Made by a program: the position numbers and the translations under genes | Notes under the pieces: generated by a model | Told to the model about the DNA's origin: nothing | The model's database searches: none | Seen by the model: the letters and a program-made list of their open reading frames with translations, nothing else | In this document: positions 1 through 8,160 of the stretch, one piece after another | How the letters are laid out: each line of letters opens with the position of its first letter | How positions within the stretch are numbered: the first letter of the stretch is position 1 | DNA from: an uncultured Chitinophagaceae bacterium | GTDB taxonomy: Bacteria > Bacteroidota > Bacteroidia > Chitinophagales > Chitinophagaceae | Direction of reading: 5' to 3' | DNA: 34,364 nucleotides | NCBI GenBank assembly: GCA_903830285.1 | Contig: CAIKTE010000345.1 | Location: forward strand, 1-34,364

Positions 1-1
1 T

Positions 2-1240
2 AAATTGGGTGCTTCTGCTGCTGTATTCAGTAATTTGGGAATAAATTCAGTGACTTTTAGTTGTACTCCCGGTAATGGAACTAACAGATTGATCATTGTA
101 AGTTCCAATGCAGCTCTTTCTGATAATCCTGCTGACAATAAACAATATGCAGCAAATACAAGTGTAGGAAAAGGTGATGCAATTAGTAATGGTTATACAG
201 TATATAATGGAACAGGTAACAGTATCACAGTTTCTAATCTAACTGCAAATACAAAATATTATTTTACCGTAATTGAATACAATGGAACAGGTTCAACATT
301 GTCTTATGCAACATCAGTAGCATATATTGCAACTACAACAACTTTAGCCGATACCGATGGAGATGGAGTAGCTGATATTTATGATGCCTATCCAAATGAT
401 CCAAATAAAGCTTTCAATAATTATTTTCCTGCAAGCGGATTCAGCACTTTAATGTATGAAGATCAATGGCCAAGCAAAGGTGATTATGATTTTAATGATA
501 TAGTTGTTGATTACCGATATAATATTGTTACCAATGCTGCCAACAATGTGGTGGAAGCAAACTACTCTTTCTTACCACGTGCTGCTGGTTGCATTTATAA
601 AAATAGTTTCGCTTTTCAATTGGATGGCGTGACTGCAGATAAAATATCATCTGTTACCGGAACAAAATCAGCATGGACTCAGGTGAATCCAAATGGAACA
701 GAAGCAGGACAAACTAATAACAATGCAAACATTTTAGTTACTGATAATTTCTTCAATCTTTTCGCCGGAAGATCAGGTAATGATATGGTGAATACAGTTC
801 CAAGCATTGCTAAGTTAAATGCAGACACAGTTTCTGTTTCAGTTAAATTCATAGTGAACGGTGTTGCAGCAACAGGCGGAACAGTGAGCTTCACTAATTT
901 TGGAAGCAATGTTTTCAATCCTTACATCATCGTTTCTCAAACAAGAGGACATGAAATTCATTTGGCAGACAGAATACCAAGTTCAAAAATGGACATGACA
1001 TTATTTGGTACTGCAGATGATAAAAGCAATCCTTCACAAGGAACTTATTACAGAACAGCCAATAATTTACCTTGGGCATTGAACATTGTAAGTTCTGTTC
1101 CTTATCCTACTGAAACAACAGATATTACAACGGCTTATCTTAACTTAATAAAATGGGCTGTTAGCGGGGGAAGTTTAAATACAGATTGGTATCTTGCTTT
1201 ATCAGGATATAGAGACAATACAAAGATCTACAACAAATAA
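2..1240 (+). CDS. LruC domain-containing secreted protein (5' partial)
   Basis: The reading frame is open from the left edge, so the N-terminus lies outside the window. Numbered from the TTG at position 5, residues 1-105 look like a fibronectin-III/Ig-like beta domain of the type repeated in Bacteroidota surface proteins. Residues 116-138 form an Asp-rich thrombospondin-3-like calcium site (DTDGDGVADIYDAYPNDP). From residue 140 to the end lies an LruC domain (DUF4842 type), marked by the YEDQWPSKGDYDFNDIVVDY stretch. LruC proteins are exported and probably cell-surface or matrix associated; their ligand is not established. The C-terminus is the domain itself, with no sorting domain visible after it. 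A strong terminator follows directly. Family call is secure; function is not. Confidence 0.85.
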   Translation, partial: KLGASAAVFSNLGINSVTFSCTPGNGTNRLIIVSSNAALSDNPADNKQYAANTSVGKGDAISNGYTVYNGTGNSITVSNLTANTKYYFTVIEYNGTGSTLSYATSVAYIATTTTLADTDGDGVADIYDAYPNDPNKAFNNYFPASGFSTLMYEDQWPSKGDYDFNDIVVDYRYNIVTNAANNVVEANYSFLPRAAGCIYKNSFAFQLDGVTADKISSVTGTKSAWTQVNPNGTEAGQTNNNANILVTDNFFNLFAGRSGNDMVNTVPSIAKLNADTVSVSVKFIVNGVAATGGTVSFTNFGSNVFNPYIIVSQTRGHEIHLADRIPSSKMDMTLFGTADDKSNPSQGTYYRTANNLPWALNIVSSVPYPTETTDITTAYLNLIKWAVSGGSLNTDWYLALSGYRDNTKIYNK

Positions 1241-1263
1241 AAAGATTCAAATAAACCTAAGAT

Positions 1264-1292
1264 AAAGGGCGGCAATTTTTGTCGCCTTTTTT
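1264..1292. terminator. Bidirectional intrinsic terminator between convergent genes
   Basis: GGCGGC (1268-1273) pairs with GTCGCC (1281-1286, one G-T pair) around a short AT loop. An A-run before and a T-run after (1287-1292) extend the stem. It lies between the LruC gene and the convergent ferredoxin gene and could stop both transcripts. Confidence 0.75.
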
Positions 1293-1327
1293 AATGCCAA
1301 CAAGGATAAATGATAACAAAGATCAAA

Positions 1328-1549
1328 TCATCTTATCTGTATGATCTTTACCGGACAAGCTTTTGAAGCATTCACATTCTTTTCCTTCTCCGCTTCCTGA
1401 ATTTTTAAAGACCAGAACTCTTTCTTTTGAACGGCACCTATTAAAGTGGCTTTACCATCTTTCTTACTCATGCGCCAATGTTCGGGTGCTTGTTCTACAC
1501 AATAATTACAACCGATGCATTTACTGCGTTGTTGGATGATGATGGGCAT
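1328..1549 (-). CDS. Single-cluster 4Fe-4S ferredoxin
   Basis: A 73-residue soluble ferredoxin. Cys11, Cys14 and Cys17 (CIGCNYC) plus Cys65-Pro66 give the four ligands of one [4Fe-4S] cluster. The place where a second CxxxCP ligand set would start reads CVEQAP, so a second cluster is absent. The start codon overlaps the stop of the upstream U32-family gene (TAATG), which suggests translational coupling and a shared task. U32-type RNA hydroxylases carry an Fe-S cluster and need electrons or cluster supply, so this ferredoxin is a plausible dedicated partner. That partnership is inferred from gene order only. Confidence 0.85.
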   Translation of the reverse strand: MPIIIQQRSKCIGCNYCVEQAPEHWRMSKKDGKATLIGAVQKKEFWSLKIQEAEKEKNVNASKACPVKIIQIR

Positions 1550-2802
1550 TATATTTTTTCCTCCACAGCAGCTGCTACTATTTTATATAATTTATCGGCA
1601 GGCTTAACAGGCACTTCAAAAGGAAATGCACATAGATCACCTTTATTGGCCGTATCCATGGCACCATGGGCATTTACATGCAATGAAGTAATGGTGGTTT
1701 CCAACACTCCTTTTGTTGGACTGATGATGGCTACCTTATCTCCCACACTTAATGAATAAGCTTCTATTAAAAATTCGGCGATACCAGTCTTGGGATAATA
1801 ATGATTTCCCTTACCCACATAGATCTTTCTGGTTAATGCTTTAGAGCCGGAACTGTCTGTCCACTCTCCTAATTCCTGTCCTAAATAATAGCCGCCCCAG
1901 AAATCACGATTGTACACCTGCTTTAATCTTTGTATCCATTCTTTGGCTCTTTTCTTCGTGTACATTCCTTCATAATACAGATCGATGGCTTCGCGGTAAC
2001 ATTGGGTAACTGTCTTTACATAATCAGCACTCTTGCCTCTTCCTTCGATCTTTAAAACAGAAACACCTGTGGCAATTAATTCATTTAAAAAATCAATGGT
2101 GCAGAGATCTTTGGGCGACATGATATACTCATTGTCCAGTTCCAGTTCATGACCATCTTCGAGATCGATCACCTTATATTTTCTTCTGCAATTCTGTAAA
2201 CAGGCACCACGGTTGGCTGATGCATTTTGTGTATGCAGACTTAAATAACATTTTCCGGAAACAGCCATGCATAAAGCGCCATGTGCAAATACCTCGATCT
2301 CAATTAAATTACCGGAAGGTCCTTTTATATTTTCTTTTTTAATGGCATCGCAGATCTTTTTCATTTGTCCAAGACTCAATTCTCTGGATAAAACCATCAC
2401 ATCTGCAAAATGTGCATAGAATTGAATGGTCTCTATATTCGTAATATTTAACTGCGTAGAAATATGTAATTCCAGTTTTTGAGTAAAAGCATGATGTATC
2501 ACCGCCTGATCGGATGCGATCACGGCATCAATACCTGCAAGTTTGGCTGCATTAATGATATTCTTCATCAATGCCAAATCATGATCATACACAATGGTAT
2601 TTAATGTGAGATAGGATCTTACATGATATTCCTTACAAATAGCCGCGATCTCTTTCAGATCATCCATCTGAAAATTCATGGTAGCTCTTGCCCGCATGTT
2701 CAATTGTTCCACTCCAAAATAAACTGAATCTGCACCACCCTGAATGGCTGCATGTAAAGCTTCAAAGCTTCCTGCGGGGCTCATTAATTCAACCTTCTGC
2801 AT
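1549..2802 (-). CDS. Peptidase U32 family protein, probable RNA hydroxylation enzyme (TrhP/RlhA-like)
   Basis: Starting at the ATG at 2802 the protein has 417 residues (MQKVELMSPAGSF...). A TTG six codons upstream is possible but less likely. The N-terminal half is the U32 TIM-barrel-like domain. The signature segment around residues 172-206 contains HGALCMAVSGKC and ANRGACLQNCRR, with Cys178, Cys185, Cys201 and Cys205 as likely [4Fe-4S] ligands. Despite the 'peptidase' name, characterised relatives TrhP and RlhA make 5-hydroxyuridine in tRNA or 5-hydroxycytidine in 23S rRNA using prephenate. The N-terminal half recalls RlhA; the SPKDL...LKIEGR segment recalls TrhP and the B. subtilis YrrO type. 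The length fits the shorter TrhP/YrrO type. The substrate cannot be decided here. It forms an operon with the ferredoxin downstream. Confidence 0.8.
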   Translation of the reverse strand: MQKVELMSPAGSFEALHAAIQGGADSVYFGVEQLNMRARATMNFQMDDLKEIAAICKEYHVRSYLTLNTIVYDHDLALMKNIINAAKLAGIDAVIASDQAVIHHAFTQKLELHISTQLNITNIETIQFYAHFADVMVLSRELSLGQMKKICDAIKKENIKGPSGNLIEIEVFAHGALCMAVSGKCYLSLHTQNASANRGACLQNCRRKYKVIDLEDGHELELDNEYIMSPKDLCTIDFLNELIATGVSVLKIEGRGKSADYVKTVTQCYREAIDLYYEGMYTKKRAKEWIQRLKQVYNRDFWGGYYLGQELGEWTDSSGSKALTRKIYVGKGNHYYPKTGIAEFLIEAYSLSVGDKVAIISPTKGVLETTITSLHVNAHGAMDTANKGDLCAFPFEVPVKPADKLYKIVAAAVEEKI

Positions 2803-2816
2803 ATACACAATTTGTT

Positions 2817-2847
2817 GCAAGATAAAAGGCGGGTTTTATCCATTCAA
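2817..2847 (-). promoter_or_regulatory. Possible promoter of the U32-ferredoxin operon
   Basis: On the minus strand TTG (2845-2847) is followed after 20 bases by TATCTTGC (2817-2824), one base off the Bacteroidota TAnnTTTG box. It ends 14 bases before the ATG, so the leader would be very short. Confidence 0.3.
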
Positions 2848-2886
2848 TGATATCGGTCAGTCTAAATAAGGGCTTATCGTTCAAAT

Positions 2887-2915
2887 AAAAAAAGCAGTTT
2901 TAACTCATCTGCTTT
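2887..2915 (-). terminator. Terminator-like hairpin upstream of the U32 gene
   Basis: On the minus strand AAAGCAG (2909-2915) pairs with CTGCTTT (2891-2897) across an 11-base loop and runs into seven T (2887-2893). No minus-strand gene ends here. It may block antisense transcription from the patatin gene, or act as a leader attenuator if a promoter lies further upstream. Confidence 0.4.
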
Positions 2916-2944
2916 GGAATTGCATTAAATTCACATATACATAT

Positions 2945-5185
2945 ATGAAAAGAAAATCCTTCCTCCTCCTTTTTGTTCTCTGCAGTCTCGGATTATTTGC
3001 CCAGAATAAAGGCAAGCGTCCTTCCATTGGTCTTACCTTAAGCGGCGGTGGTGCAAAGGGTTTAGCACATGTGGGTATTTTAAAAGCCATTGATTCAGCC
3101 GGATTAAAAATAGATTATGTAACAGGCACCAGTATGGGAAGTATTATCGGTGCATTATACGCCAGTGGTTATTCGGGCGATTCCATTGAAAAGATAGGAA
3201 GGGATATGGATTGGGATATGTTGCTCTCCAACTCTTCTTCACTGCGCGCATTCAGCATGCAGGAAAAAGAAGATTATTCAAAATATGCAGTTGAACTTCC
3301 ATGGGAAAATGGAACATTGCATTTACCAAGCGGTGTATTGGAATCGCAGGAACTATGGTTAAAGTTCAATGAATTGTTTTTCCCTGTACATCAAATCAAA
3401 GATTTCTCGAAATTTCCCAGAAGCTTTCTCTGTATTGCAACAGATGTGGCCAATGGCGAAATGGTAGTACTAGACAGTGGAGAAATTGTTCAGGCTGCCA
3501 GAGCAAGTATGGCCATTCCCAGCATTTTTACGGCTGTGAATTATAAGAACCGAAAATTAGTAGATGGCGGCCTGGTAAGAAACTTTCCTGTGATCAATGC
3601 CAAACAAATGGGTGCCGATATTGTAATTGGCAGTAATGTTTCCAGTCCTTTATTAACCAAAGATAAGATCACCAATGTATTTCAGGTTTTATTGCAGATC
3701 GCCTTTTTCAGAGAAGATGCCGATGCCAAGAAAGAAGAAAAGCTCTGCGATATATTGGTAACACATCCTCTGGATGATTATTCCATGGGAAGCTTTGCTT
3801 CTTCCAACGAGATTATTGATGCAGGAATAAAGTCAGGAAGGGAATTATACCCTAAGTTCAAAAGATTAGCCGATTCACTGAATGCTATTTATGGACCTGA
3901 AAAACCGCAATCTGTTTCTTTATTACCCGAAAAGGATTCAGTAAAGATCACTGCGTATACGATCAATGGTTTACATAAAACGAATCCTGAATTCTTCCTT
4001 AGCCGTTTAAATTTTCATTTGAATCAGAATTATGATCAGTTTCAATTGTCCGAAAAAGTAAGAAATGCATTCGGCAGTAATTATTATAATAAGATCGTTT
4101 ATTCACTGATCCCTTTACCCGATGGAAGTTCCAAGATCGTTTTCGATGTGGAAGAAAACCCTTTTACATTCATGAAACTGGGTATTAATTATAATACGTT
4201 TACGGGTATCAGTTTAATTGGCAATGTAACATCGCATAATCTATTAACGCCTTTCTCAAGATCTCAACTCACCGTTAACATAGGAGAAAACTTTCGTCTT
4301 CGTGCTGAACAGATCCAGTTCTTTGGGAAGCAAAAATCCTTTTCCTTAACAGGCAGTACACAATTGGAATCTGTTACCATCAATACGTATAATGACTTCT
4401 CAAGGCAAGGTGTATATAATCAGGGATACTTTTTAGGGGATCTGAATCTGCGCTACGATCCTTCTCGCAGTCTTACTTTTGGAATTGGCGGTCGCTTTGA
4501 AAGTTTAAAGTATAAACCTAAAGTTACTCCTGCGATTGAAGTAAGCGGAAACATTAATTTCTGGTCTGGCTATTTTTTTGTGAAACAGAATTCATTAAGT
4601 AATGCCATCTATCCAAAAAAAGGCAGTAAAACAGAATTTGAATTTGGATTTACTTCCAAACAAGATCATGATCTCTTGTTTAAAGAAAATGGGAATATCA
4701 TTCAGAATACGGATTCTCTGGGCATTGATTATAGCAATTACAGTTATCTGAAACTGAATTCAGAACACTATTTCCCTGTTAGCAAGCGGATCAATTTATC
4801 TACGCAAATACAGGCAGGTATCGAATTTAAAAAGCAGAATAATTTTATTAATGCATTCACTGTAGGCGGCTTGACCAATGTTTATCGCAATCAGATCATT
4901 TTTGCCGGGCTCGATGAAGGAACTATACTTACTAACAGCATCGGGGCTTTTCAATTAAGGATGCGTTATCAGTTGTACAACAATATTTATCTGACCGGAA
5001 AAGGCAATATTGCTTTCTATGATTTTATTGATAAGGACTTTCAACCCCAAAATTCAAAATTTCTCTCCGGCTATTCTCTGACCTTCGGATATAATTTTAT
5101 TCTGGGTCCTTTGGAGATAAGTGCCATGTATTGCGATCAGTCTAAAACCATACTGCCTTATATTAATCTGGGAATTCCTTTTTGA
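2945..5185 (+). CDS. Secreted patatin-like phospholipase fused to an Omp85-type outer-membrane barrel
   Basis: A 746-residue protein with a signal peptide (MKRKSFLLLFVLCSLGLFAQ, cleavage near residue 20). Residues about 27-235 are a patatin domain with the oxyanion loop GGGAKG (34-39), nucleophile elbow GTSMG (Ser63) and catalytic Asp207 in DGG. Both members of the Ser-Asp dyad are present, so lipase activity is expected. Residues about 330-410 resemble a POTRA domain. The rest, ending in Phe, is rich in alternating beta strands like the BamA/TamA barrel. This matches the type Vd (PlpD-like) architecture common in Bacteroidota. It is divergent from the U32 gene, and a palindromic repeat follows the stop. 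Domain order is secure; the lipid substrate and whether the patatin domain is released are unknown. Confidence 0.88.
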   Translation: MKRKSFLLLFVLCSLGLFAQNKGKRPSIGLTLSGGGAKGLAHVGILKAIDSAGLKIDYVTGTSMGSIIGALYASGYSGDSIEKIGRDMDWDMLLSNSSSLRAFSMQEKEDYSKYAVELPWENGTLHLPSGVLESQELWLKFNELFFPVHQIKDFSKFPRSFLCIATDVANGEMVVLDSGEIVQAARASMAIPSIFTAVNYKNRKLVDGGLVRNFPVINAKQMGADIVIGSNVSSPLLTKDKITNVFQVLLQIAFFREDADAKKEEKLCDILVTHPLDDYSMGSFASSNEIIDAGIKSGRELYPKFKRLADSLNAIYGPEKPQSVSLLPEKDSVKITAYTINGLHKTNPEFFLSRLNFHLNQNYDQFQLSEKVRNAFGSNYYNKIVYSLIPLPDGSSKIVFDVEENPFTFMKLGINYNTFTGISLIGNVTSHNLLTPFSRSQLTVNIGENFRLRAEQIQFFGKQKSFSLTGSTQLESVTINTYNDFSRQGVYNQGYFLGDLNLRYDPSRSLTFGIGGRFESLKYKPKVTPAIEVSGNINFWSGYFFVKQNSLSNAIYPKKGSKTEFEFGFTSKQDHDLLFKENGNIIQNTDSLGIDYSNYSYLKLNSEHYFPVSKRINLSTQIQAGIEFKKQNNFINAFTVGGLTNVYRNQIIFAGLDEGTILTNSIGAFQLRMRYQLYNNIYLTGKGNIAFYDFIDKDFQPQNSKFLSGYSLTFGYNFILGPLEISAMYCDQSKTILPYINLGIPF

Positions 5186-5216
5186 TTTTTTATTATTTGA
5201 ATATCATACAAGGGGA

Positions 5217-5295
5217 TGTCATGCTTGAGGCTCTCGAAGCATGATTTAATAACAATGATTTTTTAAATTCACCCTTCGAGTGCCTCAGGGTGACA
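5217..5295. repeat. Dispersed palindromic repeat, copy 1 (CTCGAA/TTCGAG type)
   Basis: The left arm TGTCATGCTTGAGGCTCTCG and the right arm (5275-5295, TTCGAGTGCCTCAGGGTGACA type) are imperfect inverted repeats around about 30 AT-rich bases. A related copy lies at 8025-8099. It sits between convergent genes and may fold and help end transcription. Confidence 0.75.
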
Positions 5296-5310
5296 TTGCA
5301 TTTCCAGGGT

Positions 5311-5345
5311 TTATCACTTGTTTCTTGTCACTTGTTACTTATCAC
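5311..5345. repeat. Heptamer repeat overlapping a gene end
   Basis: Five consecutive 7-bp units: TTATCAC, TTGTTTC, TTGTCAC, TTGTTAC, TTATCAC. The stop codon of the adjacent minus-strand gene (5328-5330) falls inside, so the repeat encodes that protein's last residues. Confidence 0.8.
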
Positions 5346-5807
5346 TTCAATCTCCCTCCAGTAATCATGTTGCAGATCTTCATGCAGTAGAATAACCGCA
5401 GCATTAATCTTCTTCAATTGCTGATTGTATAAATTGGAAAGTGCCGCAGATTTATGGTAGGGTATTTTAGCAGCAATGATATTCTTGCAATAATGGATCA
5501 ATAATTCAGTCTCTGCCAGTTTGGAACCAGTATAACGGATAAATTTATTAGTGGATCGCAAGATCTTACGCAAACTCTTTTTGGTGAGATATAAATTAAA
5601 CTGCGAGAGTTCTGCAAACTGTTCGTCCATATCATTTTTTACAGACTGAATATAGGAGGCTTCATCATGCGCTTCAAAAAGCAAATAGGTAAGTAATTCT
5701 TTATTCTCTTTTTTAAATCTTGCCAAACGCAAACAAAGCTCCAGTAATTGCTTAGGAGTAGAAGCCTGAAGTTCCTGTTTCAATTCATTGCTTGTTGCAG
5801 CTTTCAT
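5328..5807 (-). CDS. Conserved hypothetical protein, mostly helical
   Basis: A 159-residue protein with no recognised domain. It lacks a signal peptide and membrane segments, is rich in Lys, Leu and Glu, and is probably an all-alpha cytoplasmic protein. Its ATG at 5807 fits the reading frame, and codon use resembles its neighbours. The last residues (VISNK) and the TGA stop are encoded by a 7-bp repeat array, so the natural C-terminus has probably been replaced or extended by repeat invasion. It is convergent with the patatin gene and divergent from the small basic protein gene. No function is proposed. Confidence 0.7.
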   Translation of the reverse strand: MKAATSNELKQELQASTPKQLLELCLRLARFKKENKELLTYLLFEAHDEASYIQSVKNDMDEQFAELSQFNLYLTKKSLRKILRSTNKFIRYTGSKLAETELLIHYCKNIIAAKIPYHKSAALSNLYNQQLKKINAAVILLHEDLQHDYWREIEVISNK

Positions 5808-5847
5808 GATTATAAAGTTAAGTGCAACTTTAACAGCAACACATTTT

Positions 5848-5876
5848 CTGTCATTCGAAAAACAATATTATATTTG
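5848..5876 (+). promoter_or_regulatory. Possible promoter of the small basic protein gene
   Basis: TATATTTG (5869-5876) matches the Bacteroidota -7 box TAnnTTTG. A weak -33 element (CTG at 5848-5850 in TTTTCTG) lies 18 bases upstream, and the ATG at 5896 is 20 bases downstream. Confidence 0.45.
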
Positions 5877-5895
5877 GACAAATAAAACATTTCTC

Positions 5896-6057
5896 ATGGC
5901 ATTTCATATTAATGATAAAAAGGGTGGAAAGCCCGGCAGTAATAACACCAAGAACTTAAATACAGCTGGTGGATCTAAATTCATTGCCAAACCCGGCGTC
6001 AAAGCTGCCAATGTTGGCAAAAAGCCTATTAAAACAGGTGGTGCAAGAGGAAGCTGA
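5896..6057 (+). CDS. Small basic Gly/Lys-rich protein
   Basis: The frame is open further upstream, but the ATG at 5896 is the likely start because a TAnnTTTG promoter box lies just before it. This gives a 53-residue protein (MAFHINDKKGGKPGSNNTKN...). It is basic and low in complexity, with repeated Lys-Pro-Gly and Gly-Gly patterns (KKGGKPG, AKPGVK, KKPIKTGG), and has no signal or membrane segment. Composition suggests a disordered nucleic-acid- or ribosome-associated peptide, but that is a guess from composition only. Eleven bases separate it from the convergent TMEM175-like gene. Confidence 0.55.
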   Translation: MAFHINDKKGGKPGSNNTKNLNTAGGSKFIAKPGVKAANVGKKPIKTGGARGS

Positions 6058-6068
6058 GTTGATTGTTC

Positions 6069-6647
6069 TTATTCTTCCATTAATTTCTTTTCGATTCTTC
6101 TGTCAGGGATGAACCACATCATGGCTACCAATACGTACAATCCCAAACTGATACCCGTATGCACAAAAGCAAGCGGTATGGCGGCTGTATAGAACACCAA
6201 TGATAGAATACCTTTATTATCCCTTCCAACAGCTGTGGCTAATTTGGAATCTTTACCATGCAGGGCGATCAAATGTCTTGATAAGATAAAATAAGCCACG
6301 CCCGACATATCCAGGATAAATCCCATCACTGCAACAGGCAGTTGCGTAAAATGGTTCTCTCCCATCCAACCCGTTGCAAAAGGCACTAATGATAACCAGA
6401 ACAACAAATGTATGTTCGACCACATGACCTTACCGTTCACATGCTGTACCGAATGAAATAAATGATGATGATTATTCCAGTATATGCCAATGTTCACAAA
6501 GCTGAGAATATAGCTTACAAATACTGGCAGCAAGCCTTTTAAAGCATTCCAGTCATCCCCATGTGGAACTTTTAGTTCCAATACCATAATAGTAATAATG
6601 ATGGCGATCACACCATCACTGAATGCTTCCAATCTTCCTTTGCCCAT
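6069..6647 (-). CDS. TMEM175-family (DUF1211) potassium channel-like membrane protein
   Basis: A 192-residue integral membrane protein with about five to six hydrophobic segments. Near the N-terminus it carries the family hallmark R-x(3)-FSDG (RLEAFSDG, residues 5-12) in the first transmembrane helix, followed by the acidic VLELKVP segment. Bacterial TMEM175 proteins are K+-permeable channels in which the FSDG-bearing helix forms the pore. Length is typical for the single-repeat bacterial form. The gene stands alone between the small basic protein gene and a cold-shock gene. Family assignment is strong; channel activity is inferred. Confidence 0.85.
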   Translation of the reverse strand: MGKGRLEAFSDGVIAIIITIMVLELKVPHGDDWNALKGLLPVFVSYILSFVNIGIYWNNHHHLFHSVQHVNGKVMWSNIHLLFWLSLVPFATGWMGENHFTQLPVAVMGFILDMSGVAYFILSRHLIALHGKDSKLATAVGRDNKGILSLVFYTAAIPLAFVHTGISLGLYVLVAMMWFIPDRRIEKKLMEE

Positions 6648-6722
6648 AAATTGAGTATTTTCTTCTCAGATTAAAAGAGAAATAGCTTGCATGTAAGCAA
6701 CAACCGATTAAGGCAACTGATC

Positions 6723-6932
6723 TTAGGAAATGACCTGAATATTTTGTGCCATCGCCCCTTTGGCGCCTTCTGTTATTTCAAACTCAACTTTTTGTCCTTC
6801 TGCCAGTGATTTATAACCATCCGATGCGATGGCACTGAAGTGTGCAAATACATCTTGTTTAGTATCATCCACCGTAATAAAACCAAAACCTTTGGCTGCA
6901 TTGAACCATTTAACTGTACCTGTAACTTTCAT
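6723..6932 (-). CDS. Cold-shock domain protein (CspA family)
   Basis: A 69-residue single cold-shock domain. The RNP1 motif KGFGFI (residues 14-19) and RNP2 motif DVFAHF (27-32) are intact, along with the TGTVKWFN start. Such proteins bind single-stranded RNA or DNA, melt mRNA structure and act as transcription antiterminators in the cytoplasm. A well-formed Bacteroidota promoter lies just upstream and implies a short leader, unlike the long thermosensor leader of E. coli cspA. The gene appears monocistronic. Confidence 0.95.
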   Translation of the reverse strand: MKVTGTVKWFNAAKGFGFITVDDTKQDVFAHFSAIASDGYKSLAEGQKVEFEITEGAKGAMAQNIQVIS

Positions 6933-6950
6933 ACTTGAATATTTATAACT

Positions 6951-6981
6951 TAAACATACTGCTATTATCTCAGATAGACAA
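6951..6981 (-). promoter_or_regulatory. Promoter of the cold-shock gene
   Basis: On the minus strand TTG (6979-6981, in ACTTGTC) is followed after 20 bases by TATGTTTA (6951-6958), seven of eight matches to TAnnTTTG. The ATG lies 18 bases downstream of the box. Confidence 0.6.
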
Positions 6982-6991
6982 GTCTTCCTAC

Positions 6992-7951
6992 CTAATCAGT
7001 ACCGTTGAGCGATTTATTTTCTGCCTTGATATTCAAATAAACATTATCGCCAGCTTGAATAGTATCATCATTTAACCTTACCTGAATGAGTCCTGTACTG
7101 ATCGCAACATCGATCATGTAATGATTGCCGAAAAATGTTTTCTTCTTTACTACTCCACTAAATAAACATTTGTTTTGAGTAGTGATCTCGAATTGTTCAG
7201 GACGAAGGATTACCTGCGTTCCATTGCCTGCCAGATCGTTCAACAGATTATAAGCTCCAAATAAACCTGCTGCATATTCATTCACCGGTTGATGATAGAT
7301 CTCTTTAGGTGTGCCGTCCTGTATGATCAAGCCATCTTTCATCACCAATATTCTGTCGGCCCAGGTAAGTGTATCTGCAGCATCGTGCGATACCATGATA
7401 CAGGTAATTCTGAGTTGGGTACCGATATCTTCTATCACTGATTTGATCACTTTCTTATGCATCATATCCAGATTGGAAAAAGGCTCATCCAATAATAATA
7501 ATTCAGGAGATGTTGTCAGTAAACCGGCTAATACGATCCTTTGTCTTTCGCCTCCTGAAAGTTCATCAGTTTTGCGTTGCAGTAAATGAGATATCCTGCA
7601 AACGGAATAGATCTTTTCTGCAATGGCTTCATCGATCTTATTGTTCATCTCCAACAATTCATGTACACGATAATTATTGCGGAGTTCAAAATACTGGCTT
7701 AAATAGGCGATCTTTTTATGACCGGGGATCAATTGATCGTTTGGGCCGATCACTTTCCTATCATCTAATCTGATCTCCCCTTCATCGGGCTGCAACAATC
7801 CCCCGATCATCTTTAATACACTGGTCTTACCCGATCCTGTTGCTCCGGCAATAGCAATTTTTTGCAAAGGCTCTTGTGTAAAAGAAATACCCTTTACGAT
7901 CCATTGACCATTTTGTTTTTTTGAAATTCCCTTTACCTCTAACAATGCCAT
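6992..7951 (-). CDS. ABC transporter ATP-binding protein with C-terminal TOBE-like domain
   Basis: A 319-residue nucleotide-binding subunit. Walker A is GATGSGKT (36-43), the Q-loop Gln is near 86, the signature is LSGGE (131-135), Walker B is LLLLDE (151-156), the D-loop is NLD and the switch His189 lies in VSHD. Residues about 245-315 resemble the TOBE domain of importer ATPases of the FbpC/PotA/ModC type, so an uptake role for iron, polyamine or oxyanion is likely. No permease or binding-protein gene is nearby, so the substrate is unknown and the partner must be encoded elsewhere. All ATPase motifs are intact. Confidence 0.88.
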   Translation of the reverse strand: MALLEVKGISKKQNGQWIVKGISFTQEPLQKIAIAGATGSGKTSVLKMIGGLLQPDEGEIRLDDRKVIGPNDQLIPGHKKIAYLSQYFELRNNYRVHELLEMNNKIDEAIAEKIYSVCRISHLLQRKTDELSGGERQRIVLAGLLTTSPELLLLDEPFSNLDMMHKKVIKSVIEDIGTQLRITCIMVSHDAADTLTWADRILVMKDGLIIQDGTPKEIYHQPVNEYAAGLFGAYNLLNDLAGNGTQVILRPEQFEITTQNKCLFSGVVKKKTFFGNHYMIDVAISTGLIQVRLNDDTIQAGDNVYLNIKAENKSLNGTD

Positions 7952-8024
7952 GCATCGAAAATAAATGATTGAATGGAAATTGCGGAGATTAAATCATTTT
8001 ATGCATATTACATTAATAGTATGT

Positions 8025-8099
8025 TGTCATGTTGAGGCTCTCGAAACATGGCATATAAAGAAGATTCCGTTTTCACTCTTCGAGAACCTCAGAGTGACA
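8025..8099. repeat. Dispersed palindromic repeat, copy 2
   Basis: This shares TGTCATG-TTGAGGCTCTCGAA and, on the right arm, TTCGAG..CCTCAG.GTGACA with the copy at 5217-5295. The central spacer differs, so the conserved part is the pair of arms. It lies between two minus-strand genes. Confidence 0.75.
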
Positions 8100-8160
8100 A
8101 GCATACATTAAACAATGTAATTCTTTAATAAAATGAAAATGATTATTCTTGAATGACCAA

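Noticed and set aside
5788-5895. N-terminal extension of the small basic protein
   Set aside because: It would overlap the divergent gene start and the promoter box TATATTTG; the ATG at 5896 is better placed.
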